64,000 nucleotides of DNA, taken from the NCBI RefSeq assembly GCF_947492965.1, contig NZ_CANLOZ010000004.1, positions 310,001 to 374,000 on the forward strand, in the 5' to 3' direction. Positions 24,070 through 32,153 of the stretch are shown here, one piece after another; positions within the stretch are counted from its first letter, which is position 1, and the number at the start of each line of letters is the position of its first letter. The notes beneath the pieces are model-generated. The model was not told the DNA's origin, did not search any database, and was given only the letters and a program-made list of their open reading frames with translations. The stretch is from an uncultured Aquimarina sp. (lineage in GTDB: Bacteria > Bacteroidota > Bacteroidia > Flavobacteriales > Flavobacteriaceae). A program made the translations under genes and the position numbers.

Positions 24070-25533
24070 TTGAGAAAAATTCATACATATAGTTTAAGGT
24101 TATTACTAATAAGCTTCGCTGTATTGTTATCAGGATGTGTAAATGATGATTCTTTTTTTCCTGAAGAAAACAATAACAACGTAGTATCCAGTACTTCCTT
24201 GGTTACGGTGCTTACTAATTTTGGTTCCGACAATTCGTTTATATCAGAAAATGAACAGTGTTTCCGATTTGTCTATCCTATTACGCTGGGTTATAATACG
24301 GATTCAACTATCACCATAGATAGTTATGACGGATTAGTGGATGTAATTGCTAGCCAGGGACCAAATTTTAATATAACTGGTTTACAATTTCCTGTTTCTA
24401 TTGTGTTCAAAAATACAGATGTAACCGTTAGTTTAAGTAATGAAGCTTCACTGTTTAATGTTTTGTCAGAATGTGAGTTTGATACTGTAAGAGATGATTT
24501 TGACCAGTTTTTTAATAGTTGTTTCAAGTTTGATTATCCAATCACAATGTTTGATAACGGAGGTGTTGAAATAGAAATATCTTCTGATGAAGCTTTTCAA
24601 ACATTTTATCAAAGTCAAGGAGCTCTATATCAACCTAATTTCAAATTTCCTATTACTCTTTTAGTAGGAGCTAATTTAGAAAGTACCACTATTGATACGT
24701 ATTTTGGCTATTATAGAATTATTAGCACTTGTGAAACTCGTTGTCCTCAATTAGATTTCACATCAGAACTTACAGATACATTTAATCTAGGCTATAGATT
24801 TGAAGCAAGTTTTCCTGATATAGAAACGATAGGTACCTATGAATGGTTTATAGATGGACAATTTATAGAGATAGATGGACCAAATGTTCAGGGCGATAAT
24901 CTCTTATTACGAGATTTTGATGGTCCAGGTACTTATGTCGTTTGTATTAAAGCAGAAACACCAGAATGTCCAGAAGGAATTGAGATTTGTAAAAATATAG
25001 AAGTCGCTGAGTTTTGCCCGGATTTAAATTTTAGTTTTGAACAAGAGCAAGGTACATTACAATATAATTTCACCGCTAGTTTTACAGGTATCGAAGAGTT
25101 AACTTACGAATGGTTTGTAGACAATGAAGTAGCGGAACAAGATGGCGGTGGTAATGGAGATAATATTTTTGTTACAGAATTAACTCCAGGAGTACATCAG
25201 GTATGCATAAAAACCACTACACCATCATGCCCAAATGGCGCGGAGGAATGTAGGGAAATTCTTGTGGATCCAATTTGTCCTAATTTATTTTTTAGTTTCG
25301 AACAAGAAGGGAATACCACTGGTTATAATTTTACTGCGGATTTTCAGGATATTGGGACCGTTAATTATCAATGGGAAATCGATGGTGAAATAATAGAACA
25401 AGACGGAGGTCCAACAGGTGACAATATATTCTTCTTTCAATTTGATCCTGGAACATATGTCGTATGTATTAGAGCTGAAACGGAAACTTGCCCTCAAGGA
25501 ACACAATTCTGTGAAGAAATAGTAGTCCAGTAA
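24070..25533 (+). CDS. Surface lipoprotein with duplicated N-terminal domain and three PKD-like repeats (3)
   Basis: 487-residue lipoprotein whose only sensible start is TTG: the signal peptide MRKIHTYSLRLLLISFAVLL ends in a SGC lipobox (Cys23), and no in-frame ATG or GTG lies between it and the promoter. Residues ~65-220 hold two copies of a module starting CFRFVYPITL and CFKFDYPITM and followed by D/E-x-x-I-x-I...QG...FPI/VxLL/IV. Three Cys-rich PKD-like repeats then follow, starting TRCPQLDF, EFCPDLNF and PICPNLFF and ending in AETPECPEGIEIC-like strings. It is thus a third paralogue with a new head. The N-terminal module resembles one I associate with other flavobacterial lipoproteins, but its function is unknown to me. 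Confidence 0.78.
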   Translation: MRKIHTYSLRLLLISFAVLLSGCVNDDSFFPEENNNNVVSSTSLVTVLTNFGSDNSFISENEQCFRFVYPITLGYNTDSTITIDSYDGLVDVIASQGPNFNITGLQFPVSIVFKNTDVTVSLSNEASLFNVLSECEFDTVRDDFDQFFNSCFKFDYPITMFDNGGVEIEISSDEAFQTFYQSQGALYQPNFKFPITLLVGANLESTTIDTYFGYYRIISTCETRCPQLDFTSELTDTFNLGYRFEASFPDIETIGTYEWFIDGQFIEIDGPNVQGDNLLLRDFDGPGTYVVCIKAETPECPEGIEICKNIEVAEFCPDLNFSFEQEQGTLQYNFTASFTGIEELTYEWFVDNEVAEQDGGGNGDNIFVTELTPGVHQVCIKTTTPSCPNGAEECREILVDPICPNLFFSFEQEGNTTGYNFTADFQDIGTVNYQWEIDGEIIEQDGGPTGDNIFFFQFDPGTYVVCIRAETETCPQGTQFCEEIVVQ

Positions 25534-25678
25534 AGATTTTTTTGCAAAAAGGGATATCAAAATAATAAAAATACAAGACCAAAATTTAAGATGTTGTAAG
25601 AATTACATTCGCAAATTCTTAAATAGATAATTCTTTGTGGATAAGGGGTTTATGGGTGTTTATTGGAAGCACTTTCCG

Positions 25679-25686
25679 TAACTTTG
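25679..25686 (+). promoter_or_regulatory. -7 box of the thioesterase gene
   Basis: TAACTTTG matches TAnnTTTG and lies 16 nt upstream of the ATG. No good TTG is found at the ideal -33 distance, so only the -7 element is called. Confidence 0.45.
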
Positions 25687-25702
25687 TCCAAAAGTAAAGG
25701 AA

Positions 25703-26095
25703 ATGAGATATCATACAAGAAAGATCGTAAAACCGGGCGATCTAAATCCAAATAACACTCTATTTGGAGGAAGATTATTAGAGTGGATCGATGAGGAAGC
25801 TGCTTTATATGCAGTGATTCAATTAGAAAGTAATCGAGTAGTTACCAAGTACATGTCGGAAATTAATTTTGTGAGTTCTGCTTTGCAAGGAGATATTGTA
25901 GAAATAGGAATGGATGTTGTAAAATTTGGAAGATCTTCATTAGTGCTAAAATGTGAGGTACGTAATAAGTTGACTCGCAAAACAATTATTCAAGTGGATA
26001 ATATCACTATGGTATATCTAGATGAAAATGGAAAACCTGCACCACACGGAAAGACGAAAATAGAATACGTCAGAGATAGATTAGCATTAAATTAG
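25703..26095 (+). CDS. Acyl-CoA thioesterase, hotdog fold (YciA/BACH-like)
   Basis: 130-residue single hotdog domain. Family signatures are PGDLNPNNTLFGGRLLEWIDEEAA, where the Asn and Asp/Glu lie near the active site, and FVSSALQGDIVEIG followed by FGRSSLVLKCEV. Such enzymes hydrolyse acyl-CoA thioesters in the cytosol; chain-length preference cannot be read from sequence. The ATG follows an AAAGG ribosome-binding site. It stands alone, and the next gene on the other strand is the small GG-leader peptide. Confidence 0.88.
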   Translation: MRYHTRKIVKPGDLNPNNTLFGGRLLEWIDEEAALYAVIQLESNRVVTKYMSEINFVSSALQGDIVEIGMDVVKFGRSSLVLKCEVRNKLTRKTIIQVDNITMVYLDENGKPAPHGKTKIEYVRDRLALN

Positions 26096-26186
26096 TATTA
26101 CTTTGTTAAATTCTGTAAAAAGAGTGTTAGCAAGAATAGAGATGAATAATCTTAGTATTCGAAAGAATGGAATTATGATCTAAAGC

Positions 26187-26224
26187 GTAAACAGAAGTAA
26201 CTCGAAAAGAGAACCTCTGTTTAC
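26187..26224 (-). terminator. Hairpin downstream of the GG-leader peptide gene
   Basis: Arms GTAAACAGA/TCTGTTTAC (26187-26195 with 26216-26224) enclose a second small stem CTC/GAG. It lies 23 bp after the stop codon of the peptide gene on the minus strand. It has no T-run, so it is an RNA 3'-end structure or weak terminator rather than a classic intrinsic terminator. Confidence 0.45.
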
Positions 26225-26247
26225 CTGTTAGTTATTGAATTGACCAG

Positions 26248-26406
26248 TTATCCGCCATAATATGCTTCACATTCAGCAGACATGTCATAGAACCATGTTT
26301 CTGGTTTATCACAATTTTCATAATTAATACCTCCGCTAATTACCTTTTTGTGCTCCTTTTTAAGTACAGTGATTCCTTTTAAATTCAAAATGCTTTGTAA
26401 CATCAT
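26248..26406 (-). CDS. Double-glycine leader peptide (secreted microprotein/RiPP-like precursor), 52 aa
   Basis: A small gene between the thioesterase and the DUF721 gene. The N-terminal part MMLQSILNLKGITVLKKEHK, followed by KVISGG, is a textbook Bacteroidota double-glycine leader: an amphipathic hydrophobic helix, K/E-rich turn, then I-S-G-G. The predicted core after Gly26 is 26 residues (begins INYENCDK, ends AECEAYYGG), acidic and aromatic, with two cysteines that could form a disulfide. Such leaders direct export and cleavage by peptidase-containing (C39) ABC transporters, and the group includes natural-product precursors. No maturation enzyme or transporter gene is in the window. The first of two ATG codons is used; the second is equally possible. 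Confidence 0.7.
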   Translation of the reverse strand: MMLQSILNLKGITVLKKEHKKVISGGINYENCDKPETWFYDMSAECEAYYGG

Positions 26407-26521
26407 AAAATGATTTATTTAATTAATACTAAATATTAATGCAATAAACGGGGAATTTGTTTCTTATCTAAAAGGTAAAAAATGATAGTTTAACAATACT
26501 TTATGCTAAGCGTAGTTTTAG

Positions 26522-26818
26522 TTATCTGAGAACTAGTTTTTTAATTAATGAACGTCCCAAAGCTTCATTAAGGTTGGTAATGATCTTTTCTTTTCCATAG
26601 CTCAATTCTTCTCTAAGTACCGAAGAAGTAAGTTCAACATATAGGGTTTCTCGATCTAGCCTAATTTCGTGTGTGTATTTTGTAATAGCAGGTCCCATAA
26701 TTTGCTCCCAAACATCTTTTACTTCTACCTTATCTAATCCTTTCTGAAGTCTATTTTCACTAACAAACTCCTTAAGTACATCACTAATCCTAAGATGGTC
26801 ATTCTGTCTTCTGCTCAT
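26522..26818 (-). CDS. DUF721 (DciA-like) protein
   Basis: 98-residue DUF721 protein. The motif order is LRISDVLKEFVSENRLQKGLDKVEVKDVWEQIMG (given in part), then ITKYTHEIRLDRETLYVELTSSVLREELSYGKEKII and LNEALG. DUF721 is related to DciA, a replicative helicase loader/regulator, and is commonly found beside recF or near the origin genes; here it is two genes after recF. Its start overlaps the stop of the lipocalin-like gene by one base (TAATG), indicating coupled translation. Confidence 0.82.
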   Translation of the reverse strand: MSRRQNDHLRISDVLKEFVSENRLQKGLDKVEVKDVWEQIMGPAITKYTHEIRLDRETLYVELTSSVLREELSYGKEKIITNLNEALGRSLIKKLVLR

Positions 26819-27231
26819 TACAATTCAATCTTTGTATAGGGTTTGTAAAAATAACGATTTCCGGCTTCATTCTGGATAATCATTTGATCGTTTTTTGCTG
26901 AAAGCAAGGCTTCTTTCCACTCAGATAATGGAGTTTTGTAATGCATCCAAATACTATCGTTTTCTATAGTTATAATAAAGGACTCGCTATCTTTTGTGGT
27001 AATAAAATTACCATTTAATTGCGGTTGCACTTTTTTTCGTATGCCCTTTTTATCTTTTACTTCGAAAAAGTCAACCATCTGACTAAAATTGTATTGTTTT
27101 TCTATACCTTCTGCAGTAATGACCTTTTCAATTTCCCAATACCCAGAAATGTTGGATATTGTTTCTTCTGGATCCTGTTTTGCACAGGAAACAAATATTA
27201 GGATTAATAGGTATATGCTGTTCTTCAACAT
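26818..27231 (-). CDS. Lipocalin-like lipoprotein
   Basis: 137-residue lipoprotein (signal MLKNSIYLLILIFVSC, Cys16). The mature part begins with ISGYWEIEKVITAEG, a GxW strand typical of lipocalin-like domains, followed by alternating beta strands. It lies between recF and the DUF721 gene on the same strand (18 bp after recF, 1-bp overlap with DUF721), so it shares their transcript. Ligand and function unknown. Confidence 0.7.
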   Translation of the reverse strand: MLKNSIYLLILIFVSCAKQDPEETISNISGYWEIEKVITAEGIEKQYNFSQMVDFFEVKDKKGIRKKVQPQLNGNFITTKDSESFIITIENDSIWMHYKTPLSEWKEALLSAKNDQMIIQNEAGNRYFYKPYTKIEL

Positions 27232-27249
27232 TGATTCTGTTAGTTTAAA

Positions 27250-28335
27250 TTAAGATTCTAACTTTATTATTTTATAAGATTGCGATATTTTTTTTACCAC
27301 ATTTTCGGTACGATCCGCATGCGTATCGCTGATAAATAGTTGTCCGAAATTTTGGTCATCTACTAATTGAATGATATGTTCAACTCTTTTTTCGTCTAGT
27401 TTATCAAAAATATCATCCAATAGGAGTAGAGGGTTTACTTTGCTTTGTTTTTTAATGAAATCAAATTGGGCTAATTTTAGAGCGATCAAAAATGATTTCT
27501 GTTGTCCTTGACTACCAAATTTCTTAATAGGATGTCCCTCTATCTCAAAAATCAAATCATCCTTATGGACTCCTACACTTGTGTATTGTAACATTCTATC
27601 TTTAGAAAGATGTTGTTCTAAGAGAGTAAGTAAATTGTTTTCTGCTAATTTACTTTGATATCTTAAAGATACAGCTTCTTTTCCCGAGCTAATAGCTTCA
27701 TATCTGTTGATAAAAATGGGGATGAACGTTTCCAAAAACTCAGTCCTCTTGTTGTAAATCACACTTCCTAATTCATCGAGTTGCTGATTATAAATTTCTA
27801 GTGTAGTAGGATCATAGGTATTATTAGCGGCGAAATATTTTAACAGAGAGTTTCGTTGAGAAACGACCTTAGAGTATTTAAGTAATACTGATAAATATGT
27901 GGTATCACTTTGTGATATGACACCATCGATAAATTTACGACGTGTATCGCTACCTTCAGTAATAAGATCTCGATCTGCAGGAGAGATAATTACTAATGGT
28001 AAGAAGCCGATGTGCTCGCTAAATGTATCATAAGCCTTTCCATTTCTCTTGATTACTTTTTTTTGACCTTTTTTTGCACTAACGATTACTTTTTCTTCCC
28101 GATCCAATTTTTCATATAAACCTTTGACCACAAAAAAATCCGTTCCATGTTTAATGTTTTGACTCGTTATTGGATTAAAATAGCTTTTACCAAACGATAA
28201 ATGATAGATGGCATCTAAGATATTCGTTTTTCCAACTCCATTATGTCCAACTAAGCAATTAATCTTAGTGTCAAAATCGAAATTAACGGATTCAAAATTT
28301 TTATAATTGATTAAAGAAAGGGATTTTAGAATCAT
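27250..28335 (-). CDS. recF: DNA replication/repair protein RecF
   Basis: SMC-like ATPase that loads RecA at gaps in single-stranded DNA. Walker A is GHNGVGKTN near residues 32-40, the ABC-type signature is [17 protein letters not shown], and Walker B is [12 protein letters not shown] with the D-loop DEKR after it, then FISDTHAD. Length 361 aa is typical. I start at the ATG giving [16 protein letters not shown], the normal RecF N-terminus; an ATG 15 codons upstream would add an unusual extension. It heads the recF-lipocalin-DUF721 unit and is divergent from the TPR protein gene. Confidence 0.95.
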   Translation of the reverse strand: MILKSLSLINYKNFESVNFDFDTKINCLVGHNGVGKTNILDAIYHLSFGKSYFNPITSQNIKHGTDFFVVKGLYEKLDREEKVIVSAKKGQKKVIKRNGKAYDTFSEHIGFLPLVIISPADRDLITEGSDTRRKFIDGVISQSDTTYLSVLLKYSKVVSQRNSLLKYFAANNTYDPTTLEIYNQQLDELGSVIYNKRTEFLETFIPIFINRYEAISSGKEAVSLRYQSKLAENNLLTLLEQHLSKDRMLQYTSVGVHKDDLIFEIEGHPIKKFGSQGQQKSFLIALKLAQFDFIKKQSKVNPLLLLDDIFDKLDEKRVEHIIQLVDDQNFGQLFISDTHADRTENVVKKISQSYKIIKLES

Positions 28336-28443
28336 AAACCACTGATCGTCAGCAAGTAGTGACTTTTTTGAAATTCTCAAATAAGAAGTGCAAAATATTA
28401 AAAAATAACAAATATTTTCGCTTTTAATTATGAATAAAAATTT

Positions 28444-28451
28444 TATTTTTG
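28444..28451 (+). promoter_or_regulatory. -7 box of the TPR membrane protein gene
   Basis: TATTTTTG matches TAnnTTTG and lies 20 nt upstream of the ATG. The -33 region (TTTT) is only weakly matched. Confidence 0.45.
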
Positions 28452-28471
28452 CCCTTCATTAAATAATATTT

Positions 28472-29245
28472 ATGGCAACTTATAAGAAACGAGGATACAA
28501 ACCAAAAAATAAAGCAGAAGAAGTAGAGCAAATAGAAGATCACTCTACAACTGCTGAGGTATTCAATACGCTTGATGAAGGTGCTTCCCGAACTGAAGAA
28601 TGGGTTGCTGCCAATCAAAAATATATATTTATCATTGTTGGGGCTATCGCTGTTGTCGTATTAGGATATTTAGGATATCAAAAGTACGTACAGGAACCAA
28701 AAGAATTAGAAGCATCTAACGAGATGTTTAAAGCACAACAGTATTTTGATGACGCCGTAAACGGTAATACTACTGTAAGTGACTCTTTATATACATTAGC
28801 CTTAAACGGAGGAGAAGGTAAATATGGATTTTTAGAAATCATTGAAAATTATGGTGGTACTAAAGCCGCTAATTTAGCGAATTACTACGCTGGATTTTCA
28901 TACCTTAATATGAATAAGTATCAAGAAGCAATTGATCATTTAGATAAGTTTAAGAGTGATGATGAAATGCTAGGACCTCTTGCTTTAGGAGGAATTGGTG
29001 ATGCTTTTGCTCAATTAGATCAAATGGGTGAAGCTTTATCTTATTACGAAAAAGCTGCGAATGCTAAAACAAATGACTTTACAACCCCAAAGTTTTTATT
29101 GAAATCAGCGGTTACCGCTATTTCTTTAGGAAAACCAGATGTGGCAGTTACTTATTTAGAAAGAATCAAAGAAGAATTTTCTAAGAGTGTAGAAGCGAAT
29201 CAAGCTGATGTTCATTTAGGAAGAGCTCAAGGAATGCTTAAGTAG
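28472..29245 (+). CDS. TPR membrane protein (YfgM-like)
   Basis: 257-residue protein with a cytosolic head (~1-47), one TM helix (YIFIIVGAIAVVVLGYLGYQ, ~50-69) and a C-terminal domain with tetratricopeptide-like repeats (LANYYAGFSYLNMNKYQEAIDHL; LGGIGDAFAQLDQMGEALSYYEKA). The layout resembles YfgM/ancillary SecYEG proteins, i.e. an inner-membrane TPR chaperone facing the periplasm; that role is inference. It precedes ribH by 76 bp and has its own -7 box. Confidence 0.8.
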   Translation: MATYKKRGYKPKNKAEEVEQIEDHSTTAEVFNTLDEGASRTEEWVAANQKYIFIIVGAIAVVVLGYLGYQKYVQEPKELEASNEMFKAQQYFDDAVNGNTTVSDSLYTLALNGGEGKYGFLEIIENYGGTKAANLANYYAGFSYLNMNKYQEAIDHLDKFKSDDEMLGPLALGGIGDAFAQLDQMGEALSYYEKAANAKTNDFTTPKFLLKSAVTAISLGKPDVAVTYLERIKEEFSKSVEANQADVHLGRAQGMLK

Positions 29246-29321
29246 TTTGTAATTGACGGTTTTTAGTTCTAGGATTAAATTTTAAAACTATCAACTGATA
29301 ATAATAAACAGTTAACTTAAT

Positions 29322-29819
29322 ATGGCTACAGAAAATAAAAATTTATCTCAATACGATAAAGCTACAATCCCAAACGCGAAAAATTTTCGGTTTGGGATTG
29401 TTGTTTCAGAATGGAATGAAACAATTACAGAAGGTCTTTTCCAAGGAGCTTTTGATGCACTAATTGATTGTGGTGCCATCAAAGAAAATATTGTTCGATG
29501 GAATGTGCCTGGTAGTTTTGAACTGATTTACGGCTGTAAAAAAATGCAGCACTCCTATGATATGTTGGATGCTGTGATTGCGATCGGAAGCGTTATCCAA
29601 GGAGAAACAAAACATTTTGATTTTGTATGTGATGGCGTTACCCAAGGAATCAAAGACCTAAATATACAGAGTGATATTCCAGTTATCTTTTGTGTTTTAA
29701 CCGATAATACGATGCAGCAGTCCATAGATAGATCTGGAGGTAAGCACGGTAATAAAGGAACCGAAGCTGCTATTGCTGCTATAAAAATGGCTCAATTGCG
29801 TAAAGACGCAAAATTCTAA
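29322..29819 (+). CDS. ribH: 6,7-dimethyl-8-ribityllumazine synthase
   Basis: Riboflavin biosynthesis enzyme that condenses the ribityl-aminouracil intermediate with dihydroxybutanone phosphate. 165 aa with the family motifs FGIVVSEWNETITEGLFQGA, NVPGSFELIYGCKKM, AIGSVIQGETKHFDFVCDG, the active-site histidine in that motif, and LTDNTMQQSIDRSGGKHGNKG. Full length. It is followed by a small membrane protein gene and mutL, a common flavobacterial order. Confidence 0.95.
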   Translation: MATENKNLSQYDKATIPNAKNFRFGIVVSEWNETITEGLFQGAFDALIDCGAIKENIVRWNVPGSFELIYGCKKMQHSYDMLDAVIAIGSVIQGETKHFDFVCDGVTQGIKDLNIQSDIPVIFCVLTDNTMQQSIDRSGGKHGNKGTEAAIAAIKMAQLRKDAKF

Positions 29820-29978
29820 CATATCATTTTATCGCTGATTTTTAATATTCTTATCAAAATTTTAAAAGCGGCACTATAGTTGCTATTTGATATATTCGAT
29901 GTTATTGTAATGCTAAAAGCTTTAGATTGCTATGCATTTTAAGTATATTTGGATAATATAAAAAGAAAGGAGCAACAC

Positions 29979-30272
29979 GTGAAATTAAGTATCCCTAAAA
30001 GAAAAACAAATCGAAGATATAACTATACTCCTAGATATTACAAGGGTAAGAGTGAAGGAAATATCTATGATTTCGAAAATAGAATTACTAAATATCGCGA
30101 TACACGAAATGCTATTGATTTTGGTTCTCAATGGAGCGAAGATAGAAAAGCAAGTCGTAATAGAGGAAATAGAGAATTTAATAAACGAGTAATTCTTATT
30201 GCCTTAGTGTTGACTTTCATTTTTTTATATATAATTGATTTTGATTTATCCATATTTACTGCCGGACAATAA
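29979..30272 (+). CDS. Small membrane protein between ribH and mutL (97 aa)
   Basis: 97-residue basic protein with one C-terminal TM helix (VILIALVLTFIFLYIIDF). The N-terminal half is Arg/Lys/Tyr-rich (RKTNRRYNYTPRYYKGK), so it may be a cytosolic basic head on a membrane anchor. The GTG start is chosen because a strong AGAAAGGAG Shine-Dalgarno lies 7 nt upstream; a TTG ten codons earlier lacks such support. The stop touches the mutL ATG without a gap. Similar proteins in Flavobacteriaceae have sometimes been named riboflavin synthase beta subunit because of the neighbouring ribH, which this sequence does not support. Confidence 0.75.
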   Translation: MKLSIPKRKTNRRYNYTPRYYKGKSEGNIYDFENRITKYRDTRNAIDFGSQWSEDRKASRNRGNREFNKRVILIALVLTFIFLYIIDFDLSIFTAGQ

Positions 30273-32147
30273 ATGTCAGATATTATCCAACTATTACCGG
30301 ATCACGTAGCAAACCAAATAGCTGCGGGAGAAGTAGTGCAACGACCAGCCTCTGTAGTCAAAGAATTATTAGAAAATGCTATTGATGCAAAGGCTTCACA
30401 TATCAAACTAATTATTAAAGAAGCTGGAAAAACGCTCATCCAAGTGATTGATGATGGTATGGGAATGAGTGTAACCGATGCCAGATTAAGTTTTGAGCGT
30501 CATGCTACTTCCAAAATAAAAAATGCTGAAGATCTTTTTCAGTTAAATACCAAAGGGTTTAGAGGAGAAGCATTAGCTTCTATAGCGGCTATCGCCCATG
30601 TGGAGTTAAAAACCAAGCAAGAAAAAGATGAGGTAGGAACGGAAATAAGAATAGAAGGAAGCGAAGTAGTGTCACAAGAAGTTTGTGTAACTCCCAAAGG
30701 GACTTCTATTAGCGTTAAGAATCTTTTCTACAATATTCCAGCAAGACGTAATTTTCTAAAGTCAAATGCTGTAGAGTTACGTCATATAATAGATGAATTT
30801 CATAGGGTTGCTATGGTGCATGCAGATATTAAGTTTGATATGTACCACAATGGTAGTGAGGTTTTTAGTCTGCCTATTACAAATTATCGACAACGAATTG
30901 TACATATTTTTGGAGCGAAAACGAATGAAAAATTAGTTCCTGTAGAGGAAGAAACGGATTTGGTGAGAATTACTGGTTTTGTTTGTAAACCTGAATTTGC
31001 TAAGCGTACGCGAGGAGAACAGTTTTTCTTTGTAAATAATCGTTTTATTAAAAGCGCTTACCTAAATCATGGTGTGAATTCCGCATTTGAAGGTTTGCTA
31101 AAAGAAAAAACACACCCAAGTTATTTTATATATCTTACTGTAGATCCTAAATCTATAGATATTAATATTCACCCTACAAAGACCGAAATTAAGTTCGATG
31201 ATGAACATGCATTGTATGCTATGTTACGTTCTACGATAAAACATAGTTTGGGACAGTTTAATGTAGCACCAATATTAGATTTTAATAGAGATGCTTCTAT
31301 GGATACTCCATATGAGTATAAAAGTAAGATGATAAAGACACCAACTATAGAGGTTGATAGAAGTTTTAATCCGTTTAAGGATGATCCTAAAGAAAATACT
31401 TCATCTTCTTCTAAAAGTTATACAAGTTTTAAGAAAGAACCTACTGGAGGTTGGGAAAATTTATATGCAGGTTTAGAAACTCCAGAAACCTCTTCGAAAT
31501 CTTTAGAGAATGATTTCACCTCTATAGAATTTGAAAGTTCTGAAGTCACTGGCTCTTTATTTAATGCAGATCAGGAGGCAGAGTTAGAGCATCATATTAC
31601 CTATCAGTTAAGAAGAAAGTATATTGTTACGACCATCAAAAGTGGTATGGTCATCATACATCAGAATCGAGCACATTATAGAGTGCTGTATGAAGAGGTG
31701 TTGCGAAACATCACCATGGCAAGTGCAGTTAGTCAGCAATTACTATTTCCTTTAAAATTGTCTTTTTCTAAGCAAGAGATGCAAATTTTAAAAGAAGTAC
31801 AAGAGCATTTAGAAAATACAGGTTTTGTATTTGGCGAAATTACAGATACGGATGTGTCTATTTCTGGTATACCTACTGCAACCACTGAGAGTGAAGTTTC
31901 GGTATTATTAGAAAAGCTAATTAATGATATAGAACAGGAAGTACCAGATAGTGGTTTTTCATTAACCGATCTTTTGGTGAGATCAATTTCTGGAAGTATT
32001 GCTGTTAAAACAGGAATAGCGCTTCCTAAAGAACAGCAGCAATATATTGTAAATAGTCTTTTTGCTTGTACAGAACCAACAATTACACCCGATAACAAGC
32101 CAACCTTCATTACGTTAACAGTAGATGATATAGATAAAAAATTTTAA
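30273..32147 (+). CDS. mutL: DNA mismatch repair protein MutL
   Basis: 624-residue GHKL ATPase of mismatch repair. The ATP-binding motifs are intact in the N-domain: VVKELLENAIDAKA, IDDGMGM, KGFRGEALASI, followed by the IPARRNFLK transducer and the IDINIHPTKTEIKF region. The C-terminal dimerisation domain is present (~430-624), but the endonuclease-type DQHA-x2-E motif is degenerate: the matching segment reads HQNRAHYRVLYEE. It starts directly after the preceding stop codon and runs into two rhomboid genes, all likely on one transcript. Confidence 0.95.
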   Translation: MSDIIQLLPDHVANQIAAGEVVQRPASVVKELLENAIDAKASHIKLIIKEAGKTLIQVIDDGMGMSVTDARLSFERHATSKIKNAEDLFQLNTKGFRGEALASIAAIAHVELKTKQEKDEVGTEIRIEGSEVVSQEVCVTPKGTSISVKNLFYNIPARRNFLKSNAVELRHIIDEFHRVAMVHADIKFDMYHNGSEVFSLPITNYRQRIVHIFGAKTNEKLVPVEEETDLVRITGFVCKPEFAKRTRGEQFFFVNNRFIKSAYLNHGVNSAFEGLLKEKTHPSYFIYLTVDPKSIDINIHPTKTEIKFDDEHALYAMLRSTIKHSLGQFNVAPILDFNRDASMDTPYEYKSKMIKTPTIEVDRSFNPFKDDPKENTSSSSKSYTSFKKEPTGGWENLYAGLETPETSSKSLENDFTSIEFESSEVTGSLFNADQEAELEHHITYQLRRKYIVTTIKSGMVIIHQNRAHYRVLYEEVLRNITMASAVSQQLLFPLKLSFSKQEMQILKEVQEHLENTGFVFGEITDTDVSISGIPTATTESEVSVLLEKLINDIEQEVPDSGFSLTDLLVRSISGSIAVKTGIALPKEQQQYIVNSLFACTEPTITPDNKPTFITLTVDDIDKKF

Positions 32148-32153
32148 GAGTAG

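Noticed and set aside
22968-25560. Antisense open frames within the repeat lipoprotein genes
   Set aside because: They mirror the codon pattern of the repeats on the other strand and contain no coherent protein features.
28336-28380. 15-residue N-terminal extension of RecF
   Set aside because: RecF proteins begin with a short M-x-L-K-x-L-x-L-x-x-Y-K-N-F strand; the internal ATG reproduces this exactly.
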